DNA of 37,042 nt from an uncultured Rhodospirillaceae bacterium (GCA_913030825.1 CAJWCU010000028.1:1-37042), one strand, 5' to 3'; counted from the stretch's first letter, positions 1 to 8,601 are shown. Made by a program: numbers and translations. Notes: a model not told the origin generated them from the sequence alone.

Positions 1-643
1 GGCCGCCGTCTGTCTCGCCGCTACAGTCTGCTACTGGTTATGAGTCCGGAGCCTAGGTCGGCCCCTGTGACCTTTAGGCGGAGAGCCCTGGACATACGTC
101 ACAGGCTCCCCGACCGCATAGGTCAAGGGTGGCTTTTGCGGTCCCACCAGACCGCTAGTGCAGGGGTTTCCACGCCCCAGAGCGATGCGTCTTCGCTCCG
201 AGGCACAGAGTAATCAATTGAAACAAGGTCAGAAAGGGTAATCGCTGAATTGCTGGTCAGTCTTCGCCCCGACGCTTCCACGCAAATCCGCGATAGCCTT
301 TCCTGAAGCACAGATACAATTTTTTGCAGAATTCATTGTAGGTGGGGTCAGGTACCCGAGCCTCCGTTTTCGCCAATCTGAGCGTCACGGGGCATTGGTA
401 TCTGGGCTTTTCTAGCTATCGCAGATCGCAGACTAGGGAATTTGTGTTCATCATTGCAGATTTGGCCAAGCAACTCTGACGACTCGATTAATCAGCATTC
501 AAGACAACGTTCGATAAGGCGCTTAACGACATTAATCATGCTGGTCATCTCCCGCGAATTCATAGGAGGTTCATAGAAAACGGGAAAACAACATTCGACG
601 TCGAACCCACTTGGAAAACCCTCAAACTAGACGAGAGCGCCAT
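1..643. other. Island sequence without a convincing gene
   Basis: No recognisable gene is seen in this stretch downstream of the methyltransferase. One open frame on the minus strand (123..311, GTG start, 62 codons) has no clear ribosome-binding site and no recognisable family. Its sequence is not absurd for a protein (the tail contains ETPALAVWWD), so it could be a small gene or the end of a decayed one. The first 200 bases are GC-richer than the following 450. No tRNA, integrase fragment or attachment repeat is visible, so the left end of the island lies outside the window. Confidence 0.4.
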
Positions 644-1696
644 TCAGTGAACTGAAGAGCCAAATTTTTCGACATGGCGTAAAATTGATTGGCCAATCAC
701 TTCCCCCAAACGCACTGGCACGGCATTGCCGATCAACCGTCCGATACCTTTAAAATTTATTTTTTGGCCTTCCTCAATGAAGGCATATTCGCGGTCAAAG
801 GATTGAAGCATCGCAGCTTCTCGCAACGAAATTGCTCGATCTTGCTGCGGGTGACCAAACCGGCCATTGCCAAAGCCAAAGCATTGGGTCGTAATTGTGG
901 GTGACGGAGTATCCCATTCCATTCTTCCATACACGCCTGGATATGTTTTTCCTGTCGTCCTCTTGTGACACTCCGCGATTAGTTGTTCAGGCCAATCTCG
1001 CCAAGTTCCGCCAGGCTTGGATGCCCTTATCCGCTTCATGTTGATTTCGGTCAGCGTACTAGAGACGTGGAGACGATCAATTGACGCAGCTTCCCCAGCT
1101 GCAAGCGGCGGCAATTCCTCAATTGTCTGGCGTACAGTTTTCCAGTCAACCTTCGAAGGATGCGTTGCCGCGATCGGCATAATCGGTCCAAGGCGTGACG
1201 CCAATAGCACAAGACGGCGGCGAGTCTGCGGAAGGCCATAATGATGGCAGTCGATGTGATCGAACCAGACGTAATAACCTTGCTCAGTAAGAGTCGATTG
1301 GAACTTCTTAAACACCTTGTGATTTTTCAATTGGAAGACGTTTTCCATGGTGACCAACTCAGGTCTTATTTCCATCACCAACCGTCCGAAAGCGTTTAGC
1401 AGTCCCCATTTGTTAGGCTCATAAGTGTAGCGCCCCCGACTGTAGTTCGAAAAAGGCTGGCAAGGTGCACATCCAGCAAGTAGCCGATAAGACCCGCCAC
1501 TCAAATGGTCGGCCACAAAATCTGCTGACAAGGTCATCACATCCTGCTTGAGGAAATCAGACCCATTGTTGGCCTTATACGGGAACTCGCACAAAGGATC
1601 GACGTCCACGCCAAGACCAACGTCAATCCCTGCGTTCAACAACCCCCGTGTCAGCCCACCGGCCCCACAGAACAAATCAATGGCCTTGATGGTCAT
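644..1696 (-). CDS. DNA (cytosine-5-)-methyltransferase
   Basis: Transfers a methyl group from S-adenosylmethionine to C5 of cytosine in a specific DNA sequence. The 350-aa protein has the family motifs in order: motif I AIDLFCGAGG at the N-terminus, motif IV with the catalytic PCQ (AGCAPCQPFSNYSRGR), motif VI ENV, motif VIII QTRRR, a variable target-recognition stretch, and a C-terminal motif IX/X region ending IGNAVP. The frame is open 55 codons further upstream, but those codons cross the divergent promoter region. MTIKAIDLF at 1696 fits the family start and has a GGTGA just upstream, so I chose it. It is divergent from the three-gene operon at 1794, with 97 bp between. No cognate restriction nuclease is recognisable beside it. 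It may be a solitary methylase or the self-protection part of the neighbouring system. Confidence 0.95.
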   Translation of the reverse strand: MTIKAIDLFCGAGGLTRGLLNAGIDVGLGVDVDPLCEFPYKANNGSDFLKQDVMTLSADFVADHLSGGSYRLLAGCAPCQPFSNYSRGRYTYEPNKWGLLNAFGRLVMEIRPELVTMENVFQLKNHKVFKKFQSTLTEQGYYVWFDHIDCHHYGLPQTRRRLVLLASRLGPIMPIAATHPSKVDWKTVRQTIEELPPLAAGEAASIDRLHVSSTLTEINMKRIRASKPGGTWRDWPEQLIAECHKRTTGKTYPGVYGRMEWDTPSPTITTQCFGFGNGRFGHPQQDRAISLREAAMLQSFDREYAFIEEGQKINFKGIGRLIGNAVPVRLGEVIGQSILRHVEKFGSSVH

Positions 1697-1710
1697 GCGC
1701 TCACCGTCAA

Positions 1711-1739
1711 TTGTTGCTTTCTGATCACCATAATAACAT
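1711..1739 (+). promoter_or_regulatory. Candidate promoter of the island operon
   Basis: TTGTTG at 1711-1716 and TAACAT at 1734-1739 are separated by 17 bp, resembling -35 and -10 boxes. They would give an mRNA leader of about 50 nt before the start at 1794. The short sequence GCTCACC occurs twice in this divergent region, near 1700 and 1744. This is seen by eye only. Confidence 0.3.
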
Positions 1740-1793
1740 CTATGCTCACCAGCATCGAGTATCGAATAACCGTTTGATTTTAGTACAGAATGA

Positions 1794-4040
1794 TTGATGT
1801 CCGTTAAAAAACTCTTGCTCGCTGAAGAGACCTCCTCCGACTTTGAGCCGGTGAAGTTCACCGTTGATGCCGCATTGTTACGTGAACTTGGCGAACGCCT
1901 TGTGGGTAGGCCGGAAATTGCGTTGGCAGAACTTGTTAAGAACGCCTACGACGCCGACGGAAGAATTTGTACGATTTCGTTCGAAGATGGTGCGATTGAA
2001 ATTGTCGACGATGGGCATGGCATGTCTGAGGCGGAATTCAAAGAATTCTGGATGCGCGTCGGTACGACCATCAAGCAACGAGAAACAATCTCTCGAAAGT
2101 TGGGGCGCCCTGTCACGGGCTCCAAAGGAGTTGGGAGGCTCGCAGTTCAATTTTTGGCATCTGAACTAGAGCTGACAACGACATCTGATGAAGACACAAC
2201 CCATAAGCTTCAAGCCTTTATCGATTGGGGGAAAGCTCAAGAGGCAACGCACTTAACTGAAGCTACAGCGATGTATCGGGTAACGGCTCGAGATGAGACT
2301 TATGCAAATGGCAGTATCCATGGCACTCGAATTCGGTTGGGGGGTATCCGACAAGCCTGGGGCACCGAGTCTATTCGTGAATTGGCACAAGAGTTATGGT
2401 TTCTCCAGCCTCCTTACAAGCACCCTGGAGGGACGGAAGAATATGGAAAAGAATGCGACCCCAAATCCTTCGCTATTGATCTCATTACCCCTAACGAAAA
2501 TCTCGCTGAAGTATTCGAAGAACAGATGCGAGCGGCTCTCTCGAACTGGCAAGCCCGCATCACTGGTGGCGTAGAAGATGGGCGCGACACAGGAATCGTT
2601 AGGGTAAAAATAGAGTTCAGCGATGGAGAGATATTCGAGGAAACATTCGACATCACCGATAAGGAGACCCCTAGGTCTTGTATTGATGAGATCGACTTTG
2701 AAATTCTTGTATTCAAGCTTTCCGGCCGACAGTCTCACGGAGTATCCGTTCACGAAGCACGAGACTACTTCAAGCAATTTGGCGGCATTCACGTCTACGA
2801 CAGCGGTTTCCGATTGCCGTATTACGGTATCGAGCAGGACTGGCTTGGTATTGAAATGGATCACTCTCACCGGATTCACAAATCGAGCTTGCTTCCCGAC
2901 AAATTACAAGTTTTCCGCGGACTGCAAGACTTGCCAAGTCTCGGGCGCATTTATGGCGTCGTCAACATCAACACTTCTCACGAATCCCAAGTCGCAGAGG
3001 AAGCAAATGGAGACGATCAATATTTAGTCCCGCAAATCTCTCGTGATCGGCTAGTTGACAACGATGCATACCGCCAATTGAAAAGAGCTGTTCGTGTTGC
3101 TGTGGACTACTATGCAACCCGCGTCCGCGTTCGGCGTTATCGCGAATGGGAGATGGATAGGTATTTAATTGAACCGGCTGAACGGATTGATCGCGTTCGC
3201 AAAGTCCTTGTCTCCTATGAACGTGAAATTCCGGACACGGTTTTTACTGAGCTTTCGACCCGTATTGAGGATGCTGTTGCGGCTGAAAAAGCTGCTCAAA
3301 GGTCGAGCGAAGAAGAAAAAGCTCTTCTTGGAGCCCTTGCCTCCGCTGGCATGGCCGCACTTGCACTTGAGCACGAAGTTGGCAAAGAGCTGACAGAGCT
3401 AGACAACCTGATAGAAGACCTTGAAGTGCGAGCGGCAGCCTCAAACTTCGAAGAGCTTGAGGGCATCATTTCAGCTCTAAAGAGCTGGTCTAATCGCGTT
3501 CGGGACACAAGACGCATTTTCTCACCTCTAATGGATGAAGGAAGTCGTAAGACGGCGCAAAGGTACAAGGCAGGCGCAACGATTTCCCAAGTCAAACGAA
3601 ACATGCGATCACTGCTTCGAGATATCGATGTAGATGTAAGGGGCGTTGCGAAAGACCTGCGGTTGCCATCAGCAACTATGGCTGACTGGAACGCAATATT
3701 TCAAAATGTGTTTATCAATGCGGTCAATGCGATGCTCGATGCCACGGATCGAAGGATTGTATGTCAAGGAGGCATTGTTGGGGAGACCGCGTATCTGACA
3801 GTGAGCGATACTGGTGTAGGGATTGATCTCTCTGACGCAGAAGATTTGTTTAAGCCATTCGAACGCCGACTAGAGATTTCAGACGAACGAAAAGCGCTCG
3901 AACTTGGGGGGCGAGGATTGGGACTAACGATCGTCCGTCTCATTGCCGATGCGATAGGTTGCACAACTTCTTTCGTCGAACCTGAGGAGCCATTTGCGAC
4001 CACCTTCAAACTGACTTGGGAGCATGAGAATGCCCATTGA
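1794..4040 (+). CDS. Dual GHKL protein: MORC/HSP90-like ATPase fused to histidine-kinase core
   Basis: This 748-aa protein has two ATP-binding domains of the GHKL superfamily. The N-terminal one shows an N-box (ALAELVKNAYDAD, E46/N50/D53), a DDGHGM box at about 71-76 and a GSKGVGR loop at 109-115, as in HSP90/MORC/MutL ATPases. A middle region follows, then a charged helical stretch with AALALEHEVGKEL, which resembles a DHp H-box with H527 as the likely phosphoacceptor. The C-terminal domain (about 630-740) has a kinase-type N-box (N642), DTGVG (D672) and GGRGLGL (705-711). I infer a sensor in which an MORC-like ATPase controls a histidine kinase whose partner is the next gene. The start is ATGATG with a weak ribosome-binding site; either ATG is possible. 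It overlaps the next gene by 17 bp. GC is lower than in the core genes. Prokaryotic MORC/MutL-like ATPases are known to occur beside methylase and defence genes. Confidence 0.85.
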   Translation: MMSVKKLLLAEETSSDFEPVKFTVDAALLRELGERLVGRPEIALAELVKNAYDADGRICTISFEDGAIEIVDDGHGMSEAEFKEFWMRVGTTIKQRETISRKLGRPVTGSKGVGRLAVQFLASELELTTTSDEDTTHKLQAFIDWGKAQEATHLTEATAMYRVTARDETYANGSIHGTRIRLGGIRQAWGTESIRELAQELWFLQPPYKHPGGTEEYGKECDPKSFAIDLITPNENLAEVFEEQMRAALSNWQARITGGVEDGRDTGIVRVKIEFSDGEIFEETFDITDKETPRSCIDEIDFEILVFKLSGRQSHGVSVHEARDYFKQFGGIHVYDSGFRLPYYGIEQDWLGIEMDHSHRIHKSSLLPDKLQVFRGLQDLPSLGRIYGVVNINTSHESQVAEEANGDDQYLVPQISRDRLVDNDAYRQLKRAVRVAVDYYATRVRVRRYREWEMDRYLIEPAERIDRVRKVLVSYEREIPDTVFTELSTRIEDAVAAEKAAQRSSEEEKALLGALASAGMAALALEHEVGKELTELDNLIEDLEVRAAASNFEELEGIISALKSWSNRVRDTRRIFSPLMDEGSRKTAQRYKAGATISQVKRNMRSLLRDIDVDVRGVAKDLRLPSATMADWNAIFQNVFINAVNAMLDATDRRIVCQGGIVGETAYLTVSDTGVGIDLSDAEDLFKPFERRLEISDERKALELGGRGLGLTIVRLIADAIGCTTSFVEPEEPFATTFKLTWEHENAH

Positions 4041-5274
4041 AAAAATCGTTATCTGTGACGACGAGTTGAAACGCACAGAACGATGGGCAAATCGCCTTGG
4101 AGCGCTTGAAGCTGTGGCATCCCGCTATGAGATTGTCATAGCGACACCCGATGATATTGGCAAAGCATACAAAGAACTTGAGGAGCGCCGAGAGGCCCTA
4201 CGATCTGACCCCAAGATCCAATTCGAAGGGAATCTGTTCGATTCTGCGAATATTCTTGTGTTGGACCAAGACCTGCTGCATCTCGAATCAGAAGGGAAAT
4301 ACGCGGTCGGAAATGAACTCGCATATCTTGCCCGCGTATTTTCGGGTGCGGGCTTTATCACGGTACTAAACGAATTTGGCATAAGGAACTTCGACCTTTC
4401 TCTAGTCGAAGATGCAATGGCCCGAGCAGATATAAATGTCGGCTCAGACCATCTAGATAATCCAGGTCTATGGACAGAGCCTTTTGAGGGGTTTCGCCCG
4501 TGGCACTGGCCTGTAATACCGAAAGCCGCAAGTACTTTTCAGCAACGTGTGAAAGAGGTTCAAGAAGCGCTTGATGAACCTGTATTCGGTTTTTTTGGAT
4601 TCGAGGAGCGTGAGCTTCGACAAATGTCGCGATCCGTTTTGGGGGTAGTTATGGCCGACAAAGGAGACGGCACCCATTCGAGCGGCTTAGAGACAACTTT
4701 TAAGGATTTCGTTCTTTATTCGCATGGCGCTGGCATGAATAGCCGCGACGCAAAAGCAATAGAAACCCGACCAGATATTATTGCCCGAGTTGCTGCTGCG
4801 CGTTCAGCGAAGTGGTTGGAGCGACAAGTCGTTGTCTCGCAGGACGTGCTAGTAGATGCGCCCCATCTCGTGTCGCGCATGCCATTTCTAATGACGGGAG
4901 ATCACAGTAAAATTTCTGACTGGAATCGTACAACTGCGTTTGAGGGCGAACTACTCATTGACGGCTCCATCGAAAAATACCGTTTCGAGAGACCTGACTG
5001 GTTGTATCGGCCAGCCTTTTGGTGGAACAGAATTGAGGATTCTGAAGAAATTCAAGCGCTAATGGAAAAGTGGGACGGAATGCCCTGTCCATTTGTATTT
5101 CGTGAAGACACCTCTTCCTTTGGGACCGAAGAGAATTCATTGGAATTTGTCGCTGAAGTGCCCAGTGTTTTTGATCGTAGGTACGTTTCCAATCCCGACA
5201 CCGATGAATTCGGAGATGACAACCATAGTCCGAAGAAGGTCACGCACACTGACTCGCATCGGCTGGCCATGTGA
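4024..5274 (+). CDS. Receiver-like response-regulator protein with unknown C-terminal domain
   Basis: This 416-aa protein starts with a receiver-like fold: KIVICDDE (acidic pair D12/D13), NILVLDQDL with candidate phosphoacceptor D81, GFITVLNE with T113 at the fourth strand, and PVIPKAA with K167 at the fifth. The loop between the acidic pair and the aspartate is longer than usual, so the domain is not canonical. The remaining 240 residues match nothing I recognise and have no visible helix-turn-helix, so a DNA-binding output is not supported. A GGGAG lies 1 base from the ATG at 4024 but 7 bases from the in-frame ATG at 4030, so the true start may be 4030 (414 aa). It overlaps the kinase gene upstream, and its stop overlaps the next start. 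I infer that it receives phosphate from H527 of the kinase and acts as regulator or effector. Confidence 0.75.
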   Translation: MRMPIEKIVICDDELKRTERWANRLGALEAVASRYEIVIATPDDIGKAYKELEERREALRSDPKIQFEGNLFDSANILVLDQDLLHLESEGKYAVGNELAYLARVFSGAGFITVLNEFGIRNFDLSLVEDAMARADINVGSDHLDNPGLWTEPFEGFRPWHWPVIPKAASTFQQRVKEVQEALDEPVFGFFGFEERELRQMSRSVLGVVMADKGDGTHSSGLETTFKDFVLYSHGAGMNSRDAKAIETRPDIIARVAAARSAKWLERQVVVSQDVLVDAPHLVSRMPFLMTGDHSKISDWNRTTAFEGELLIDGSIEKYRFERPDWLYRPAFWWNRIEDSEEIQALMEKWDGMPCPFVFREDTSSFGTEENSLEFVAEVPSVFDRRYVSNPDTDEFGDDNHSPKKVTHTDSHRLAM

Positions 5275-5936
5275 AACTTCCCATGGCAAATGCTCGGTTA
5301 TCACAGAACCTCCGCGGGGTCATTGAGTGGCTCTACAAAGATGGCGCTAAATGGCGCAGGTCTCTTGATAGCAACGATTGGCGGGCGGATGCAGCTGACA
5401 CAATTTCAGCATTCTACAAGATCTTTCAAAATGAGAACGATTTCCGGCATTTCATGCCCGATGGAAACTGCCAAGAAGTCGAATTCGAGAAAAGGTTGGT
5501 GGTAATAAAACCACCTGTCGATGACAAGTCGGTCTTTCCGACCCTCCATTGTTCTTGGGGTGGCTTAGATACAGACACACCCCGAATAAGGCTGTGCTTG
5601 GGTCTGTTCGTCAGAGTTGGCAAAGGAATGCGCTTCTTCGGCCAACGCTTTGAAGCGCCCCATGGTCCTGGTGATCATAACTACTATCACGCTCAACCGA
5701 TTACCGGATTTAATAAGAACGATGAAATCCTTCAAAGGTTTGCGCCGAGATGGCTGCCCGACAGCTATCCAGCTGTCCCAATACTGTGTGAAGACCCGTT
5801 TGAGCTGACTGCTCTCATGCTTGTCAGCCTATATGGTCAATCCATCCTGAACCAGCTTCGCTTGTTGAGTAGTCGTAATGTGATTGATGGAGGAGCCGCT
5901 AAATCAGTCAATAATTTGATCAAGCGAATTTCCTAA
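5271..5936 (+). CDS. Conserved-looking protein of unknown function, third gene of island operon
   Basis: This 221-aa protein starts with GTG overlapping the TGA of the receiver gene, which is typical of translational coupling. An alternative ATG lies at 5283 but has no ribosome-binding site. No signal peptide or membrane segment is visible. It has a mixed soluble composition and a His/Tyr-rich stretch (GPGDHNYYHAQ, around 139-149) in the middle that could be a functional site. I do not recognise the family, and no PD-(D/E)XK, HNH or PLD nuclease motif can be seen. Position suggests it works with the dual-ATPase kinase and the receiver protein, possibly as output or adaptor. It is the last gene before the island edge. 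Confidence 0.7.
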   Translation: MKLPMANARLSQNLRGVIEWLYKDGAKWRRSLDSNDWRADAADTISAFYKIFQNENDFRHFMPDGNCQEVEFEKRLVVIKPPVDDKSVFPTLHCSWGGLDTDTPRIRLCLGLFVRVGKGMRFFGQRFEAPHGPGDHNYYHAQPITGFNKNDEILQRFAPRWLPDSYPAVPILCEDPFELTALMLVSLYGQSILNQLRLLSSRNVIDGGAAKSVNNLIKRIS

Positions 5937-6201
5937 AAACGACAAGAATCACGAGCATTGCTCCACGCACACGATCGTCCCCAACATTCAAGATTCGCGA
6001 TTGAGAACATCCGGTGCAAAGGCGTATGGCAGCAAGAATAAGGGGTTGGATAACCACTATGCCTGCTGCCATCTGCTGCCATTCCCAACACCCAACGAAG
6101 CCATATCCGGCGCAAAAGGGCGTCGGAGCGGATAGAGTGCGGAGGCTTTAAGTTGTTGAGATTTAGCGGCTTTCGGATTTAGCGATTTTTGCCCTTGAGA
6201 G
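5937..6201. other. Island right-end noncoding segment with direct repeats
   Basis: About 265 bp without a credible gene lie between the last island gene and the broken tRNA. Two copies of GATTTAGCG lie 16 bp apart (6160-6168 and 6176-6184), close to the tRNA break. Short direct repeats of this kind next to an attachment site can be integrase arm or excisionase sites, but nothing proves it here. Confidence 0.4.
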
Positions 6202-6240
<39 letters not shown>

Positions 6241-6330
6241 CTTGGTCGCTGGCACGATGGGGCGGAACATACCCCCAACGTTCCGGGCCTGGCAAGCATA
6301 CGTTCACCGATCGCCATCGAAGCAGCCGCG
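6241..6330. other. Spacer between broken tRNA and hydrolase stop
   Basis: This 90-bp chromosomal spacer holds no gene that I can see. It would have contained the promoter of the tRNA-Arg gene, which reads leftwards from 6240, but no clear -35/-10 pair is recognisable. Confidence 0.4.
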
Positions 6331-7368
6331 CTATTTCCCCGTATCGCGCTTTGCCGCCAATGTTCGGGCCGCGCGATCGTCCGCATCGGAGGGCAACGGC
6401 GCCGAGGCGTCCGTGATCCAGGCCAGGATATCGCGCCAGACCGTTTCGGCGTCGAGATCCCGCAGCAGCATGTGATAGCCGCCGTCGTAAAGCGCGAAGA
6501 CCTGGCGGTTCCGGGCTTCGGCGGGCAGCCGCCGGACCATATCGAAGGTCGGCTGGCCGGGGATGATCTCGTCCTTTTCGCCGTAGAGGATCAACGCCTT
6601 GTTCTCGAGTTTCGGGGCCGCGGCCAGGGCCTGGTCCATCAGATCGACGAGCCCATGCACGGTTTCAGCCCGCGTGCGTTTGATCACCAGGGCGTCACGA
6701 CCAAGGGCGCGCAGCATGGCGATATTGTCAGAGGGTTGAATGTTCAAACCTTGGGCGGTCAAGCGATAGGTCGGGATGGTATGGGCCGTCAGCCAAAGGG
6801 CCGCCTTTTCATACCAGGCCATGGCCGCCCGGCCCCAGACGGCCGGTGCCGCCAGAATCAGGCCGTCGGCATAGGGCGCCTTGCCGCCCGCGCCTGTCGC
6901 CGCGACCATGGCGACGGCGCCACCCATGCTTTCGCCGAGCACATAGATCGGCACGTCCGGATGTGCACGGCGAACCAGGGCGACGAAATCGGTGAGGTCA
7001 CGGGCGTAGGTCTCCGCGCCCGCCCAAAGGCCCCGGCGCGGACCGTCGCCAAAGCCGCGCTGGTCGTAGGCGTAGGACAGCACCCCCCGGTCGGCCAGCC
7101 ATTTTCCGGGAGCGTCGAAGAAATTTGAGTAGTCGTTGAAACCGTGCAGCGCGACGACGACGGCCTTCGGCTTGCCGTCTTCCGGCGTCCAACGGCGCGT
7201 CGTCATGCGGATGCCGTCTGCGGCGACGAACCAGTCCATCATGAAATGCGGCGGTTCCGTGCGCGGGCCCGACGGATAGGTGACCGGCACGGCGCATGCC
7301 GCAATCAGAAAGCCGCAGAGCGCCAAGGCACAGAAGCGCCCAGGCCGCGCCGCGGCGGAACGGCTCAT
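6331..7368 (-). CDS. Lipoprotein alpha/beta hydrolase (monoacylglycerol lipase-like)
   Basis: A serine hydrolase, probably acting on lipid or ester substrates in the envelope. The 345-aa protein begins with a lipoprotein signal peptide: basic N-terminus, hydrophobic ALALCGFLIAA, and C25 in a LIAAC lipobox. The mature part is a serine aminopeptidase/lysophospholipase-type fold with HGFNDY (oxyanion region, 75-80), nucleophile elbow GESMGG (S147), acid D266 in LYGEKDE and H299 in GGYH. The frame is open further upstream inside the ABC gene. The chosen ATG at 7368 overlaps the TGA of that gene as ATGA, so the pair is translationally coupled. The exact substrate is unknown. Confidence 0.88.
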   Translation of the reverse strand: MSRSAAARPGRFCALALCGFLIAACAVPVTYPSGPRTEPPHFMMDWFVAADGIRMTTRRWTPEDGKPKAVVVALHGFNDYSNFFDAPGKWLADRGVLSYAYDQRGFGDGPRRGLWAGAETYARDLTDFVALVRRAHPDVPIYVLGESMGGAVAMVAATGAGGKAPYADGLILAAPAVWGRAAMAWYEKAALWLTAHTIPTYRLTAQGLNIQPSDNIAMLRALGRDALVIKRTRAETVHGLVDLMDQALAAAPKLENKALILYGEKDEIIPGQPTFDMVRRLPAEARNRQVFALYDGGYHMLLRDLDAETVWRDILAWITDASAPLPSDADDRAARTLAAKRDTGK

Positions 7369-8393
7369 CGCGAGGCGGCCTCGCGAACGCTGCCGCCTGC
7401 GTCCAAGGGGGCCCTGTCTGCGGCGTCCGACGACGTCAGGCGGAGGAAGACCTCTTCCAGATCGGCTTCCTTGGTCGTCAGGTTGGTGATCTTGTATCCG
7501 GCGTCCTGGATCGCGGCGATGATTTCGCCGGAATGAGCCCGCGACGGCGGATAGGAAACCGCGACCTGACGGGGCCCGGGCCGTTCCGTGCGGAAGGCCT
7601 CCAAGGCGGCTGGGATCGCCTCGATCTCCCGATCGACGGTGATCAGCATTTCCTTTGAATCGAGGCGCGCCAGCAGCGCCGCCGTTTCGTCGCAAGCGAC
7701 CAGTTCGCCATGATTGATGATGGCCACCCGATCGCAGAGGTTTTGCGCCTCTTCCAGATAATGGGTGGTCAACAGGATCGTCGTGCCGCGGGCGTTCAAT
7801 TCGCGCATCGATTCCCAAAGCTGGCGGCGCAATTCCACATCGACCCCGGCGGTGGGTTCATCCAGGATCAAGACGGGCGGCGAATGGACCATCGCCTTGG
7901 CGACCAACAGCCGCCGACGCATCCCGCCCGAAAGCGAACGGGCATAGGCGTCGGCCTTGTCCGCCAGGCCGACGGCGGCGAGGATGTCGTCGGCGCGGCG
8001 TTTGTCCGCCGGTACGCCGAACAGTCCGGCCTGCACCTCCAGCAATTCGCGGGGTGTGAAGAACGGATCCAGATTCAATTCCTGGGGCACGACCCCCAGC
8101 GACATGCGGGCCGCCCGCATCTCGCGGTCGATATCATGGCCCCAGACCTTGGCCTCGCCCGAGGTCTTGAGCACCAGGCCCGCCAGGATATTGATCAGTG
8201 TCGATTTGCCGGCACCATTGGGCCCCAGCAAGGCAAAGAACGACCCCCGGGGGACGTTCAGAGACAGGTCCTTCAACGCGACCTTGCCGCCGTCGGCTGC
8301 CGCCGGATCGCCCTTGCGCTGGCGATAGACCTTGCGCAGGTGGTTGAGTTGAACCGCATGTTCCGGGGCATTCTGGGGGGTCGGGACCGTCAT
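7365..8393 (-). CDS. ABC transporter ATP-binding protein (YadG/DrrA-type)
   Basis: The ATPase subunit of an ABC-2 type exporter. The 342-aa sequence has Walker A GPNGAGKST (57-65), Q-loop Q104, signature LSGGM (154-158), Walker B LILDEP with D178/E179, and H-loop H211. A C-terminal extension with an ACT-like stretch (about 235-320) is typical of the DrrA/CcmA group. Family members normally sit beside an ABC-2 permease gene. Here the gene downstream is a lipoprotein hydrolase and the gene upstream is divergent, so no permease is visible. It may serve a permease elsewhere, or the hydrolase may be functionally linked (inference). The 208-bp upstream region holds a perfect palindrome. Confidence 0.9.
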   Translation of the reverse strand: MTVPTPQNAPEHAVQLNHLRKVYRQRKGDPAAADGGKVALKDLSLNVPRGSFFALLGPNGAGKSTLINILAGLVLKTSGEAKVWGHDIDREMRAARMSLGVVPQELNLDPFFTPRELLEVQAGLFGVPADKRRADDILAAVGLADKADAYARSLSGGMRRRLLVAKAMVHSPPVLILDEPTAGVDVELRRQLWESMRELNARGTTILLTTHYLEEAQNLCDRVAIINHGELVACDETAALLARLDSKEMLITVDREIEAIPAALEAFRTERPGPRQVAVSYPPSRAHSGEIIAAIQDAGYKITNLTTKEADLEEVFLRLTSSDAADRAPLDAGGSVREAASR

Positions 8394-8533
8394 TGGTTCC
8401 TCTGCGGGTTGAATGGGCGATGAGATGTCGTCGGTTCCCGGCCACCGGCAGCGCCGGAATAAAGCCGCCGCGGAATGCCGCTGTGTATTGATTGTCGGGC
8501 CGCAATCGGTATCATCCGCGAAAGCCCAGGGTC

Positions 8534-8557
8534 AACGATCATTCCGGAATGATCGTT
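8534..8557. repeat. 24-bp perfect palindrome in divergent promoter region
   Basis: Half-site AACGATCATTCC is followed directly by its exact complement. A second overlapping inverted repeat (CCGGAA-6-TTCCGG, 8544-8561) shares its right half. It lies between the divergent ABC ATPase and zinc-finger genes, 45 bp from the start of the latter, a position typical of an operator for a dimeric repressor. There is no T-tract, so a terminator is unlikely. Confidence 0.6.
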
Positions 8558-8601
8558 CCGGACCGGGGCAATTCTAGGGCAACGAGCTTGAGGGATTGGA
8601 C

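Noticed and set aside
61-200. tRNA- or tmRNA-like sequence at the left end
   Set aside because: A CCA-like string is present, but no T-loop motif, acceptor pairing or cloverleaf can be built.
1697-1861. 55-codon N-terminal extension of the methyltransferase
   Set aside because: It crosses the divergent promoter and the start of the neighbouring gene; the family begins at the FCGAGG motif near MTIKAIDLF.
5933-6115. 60-codon minus-strand frame at the island edge
   Set aside because: It overlaps the stop of the third operon gene, has no ribosome-binding site, and its composition is not protein-like.
7368-7818. N-terminal extension of the lipoprotein hydrolase frame
   Set aside because: It lies inside the ABC ATPase gene; the signal peptide and the ATGA overlap place the start at 7368.
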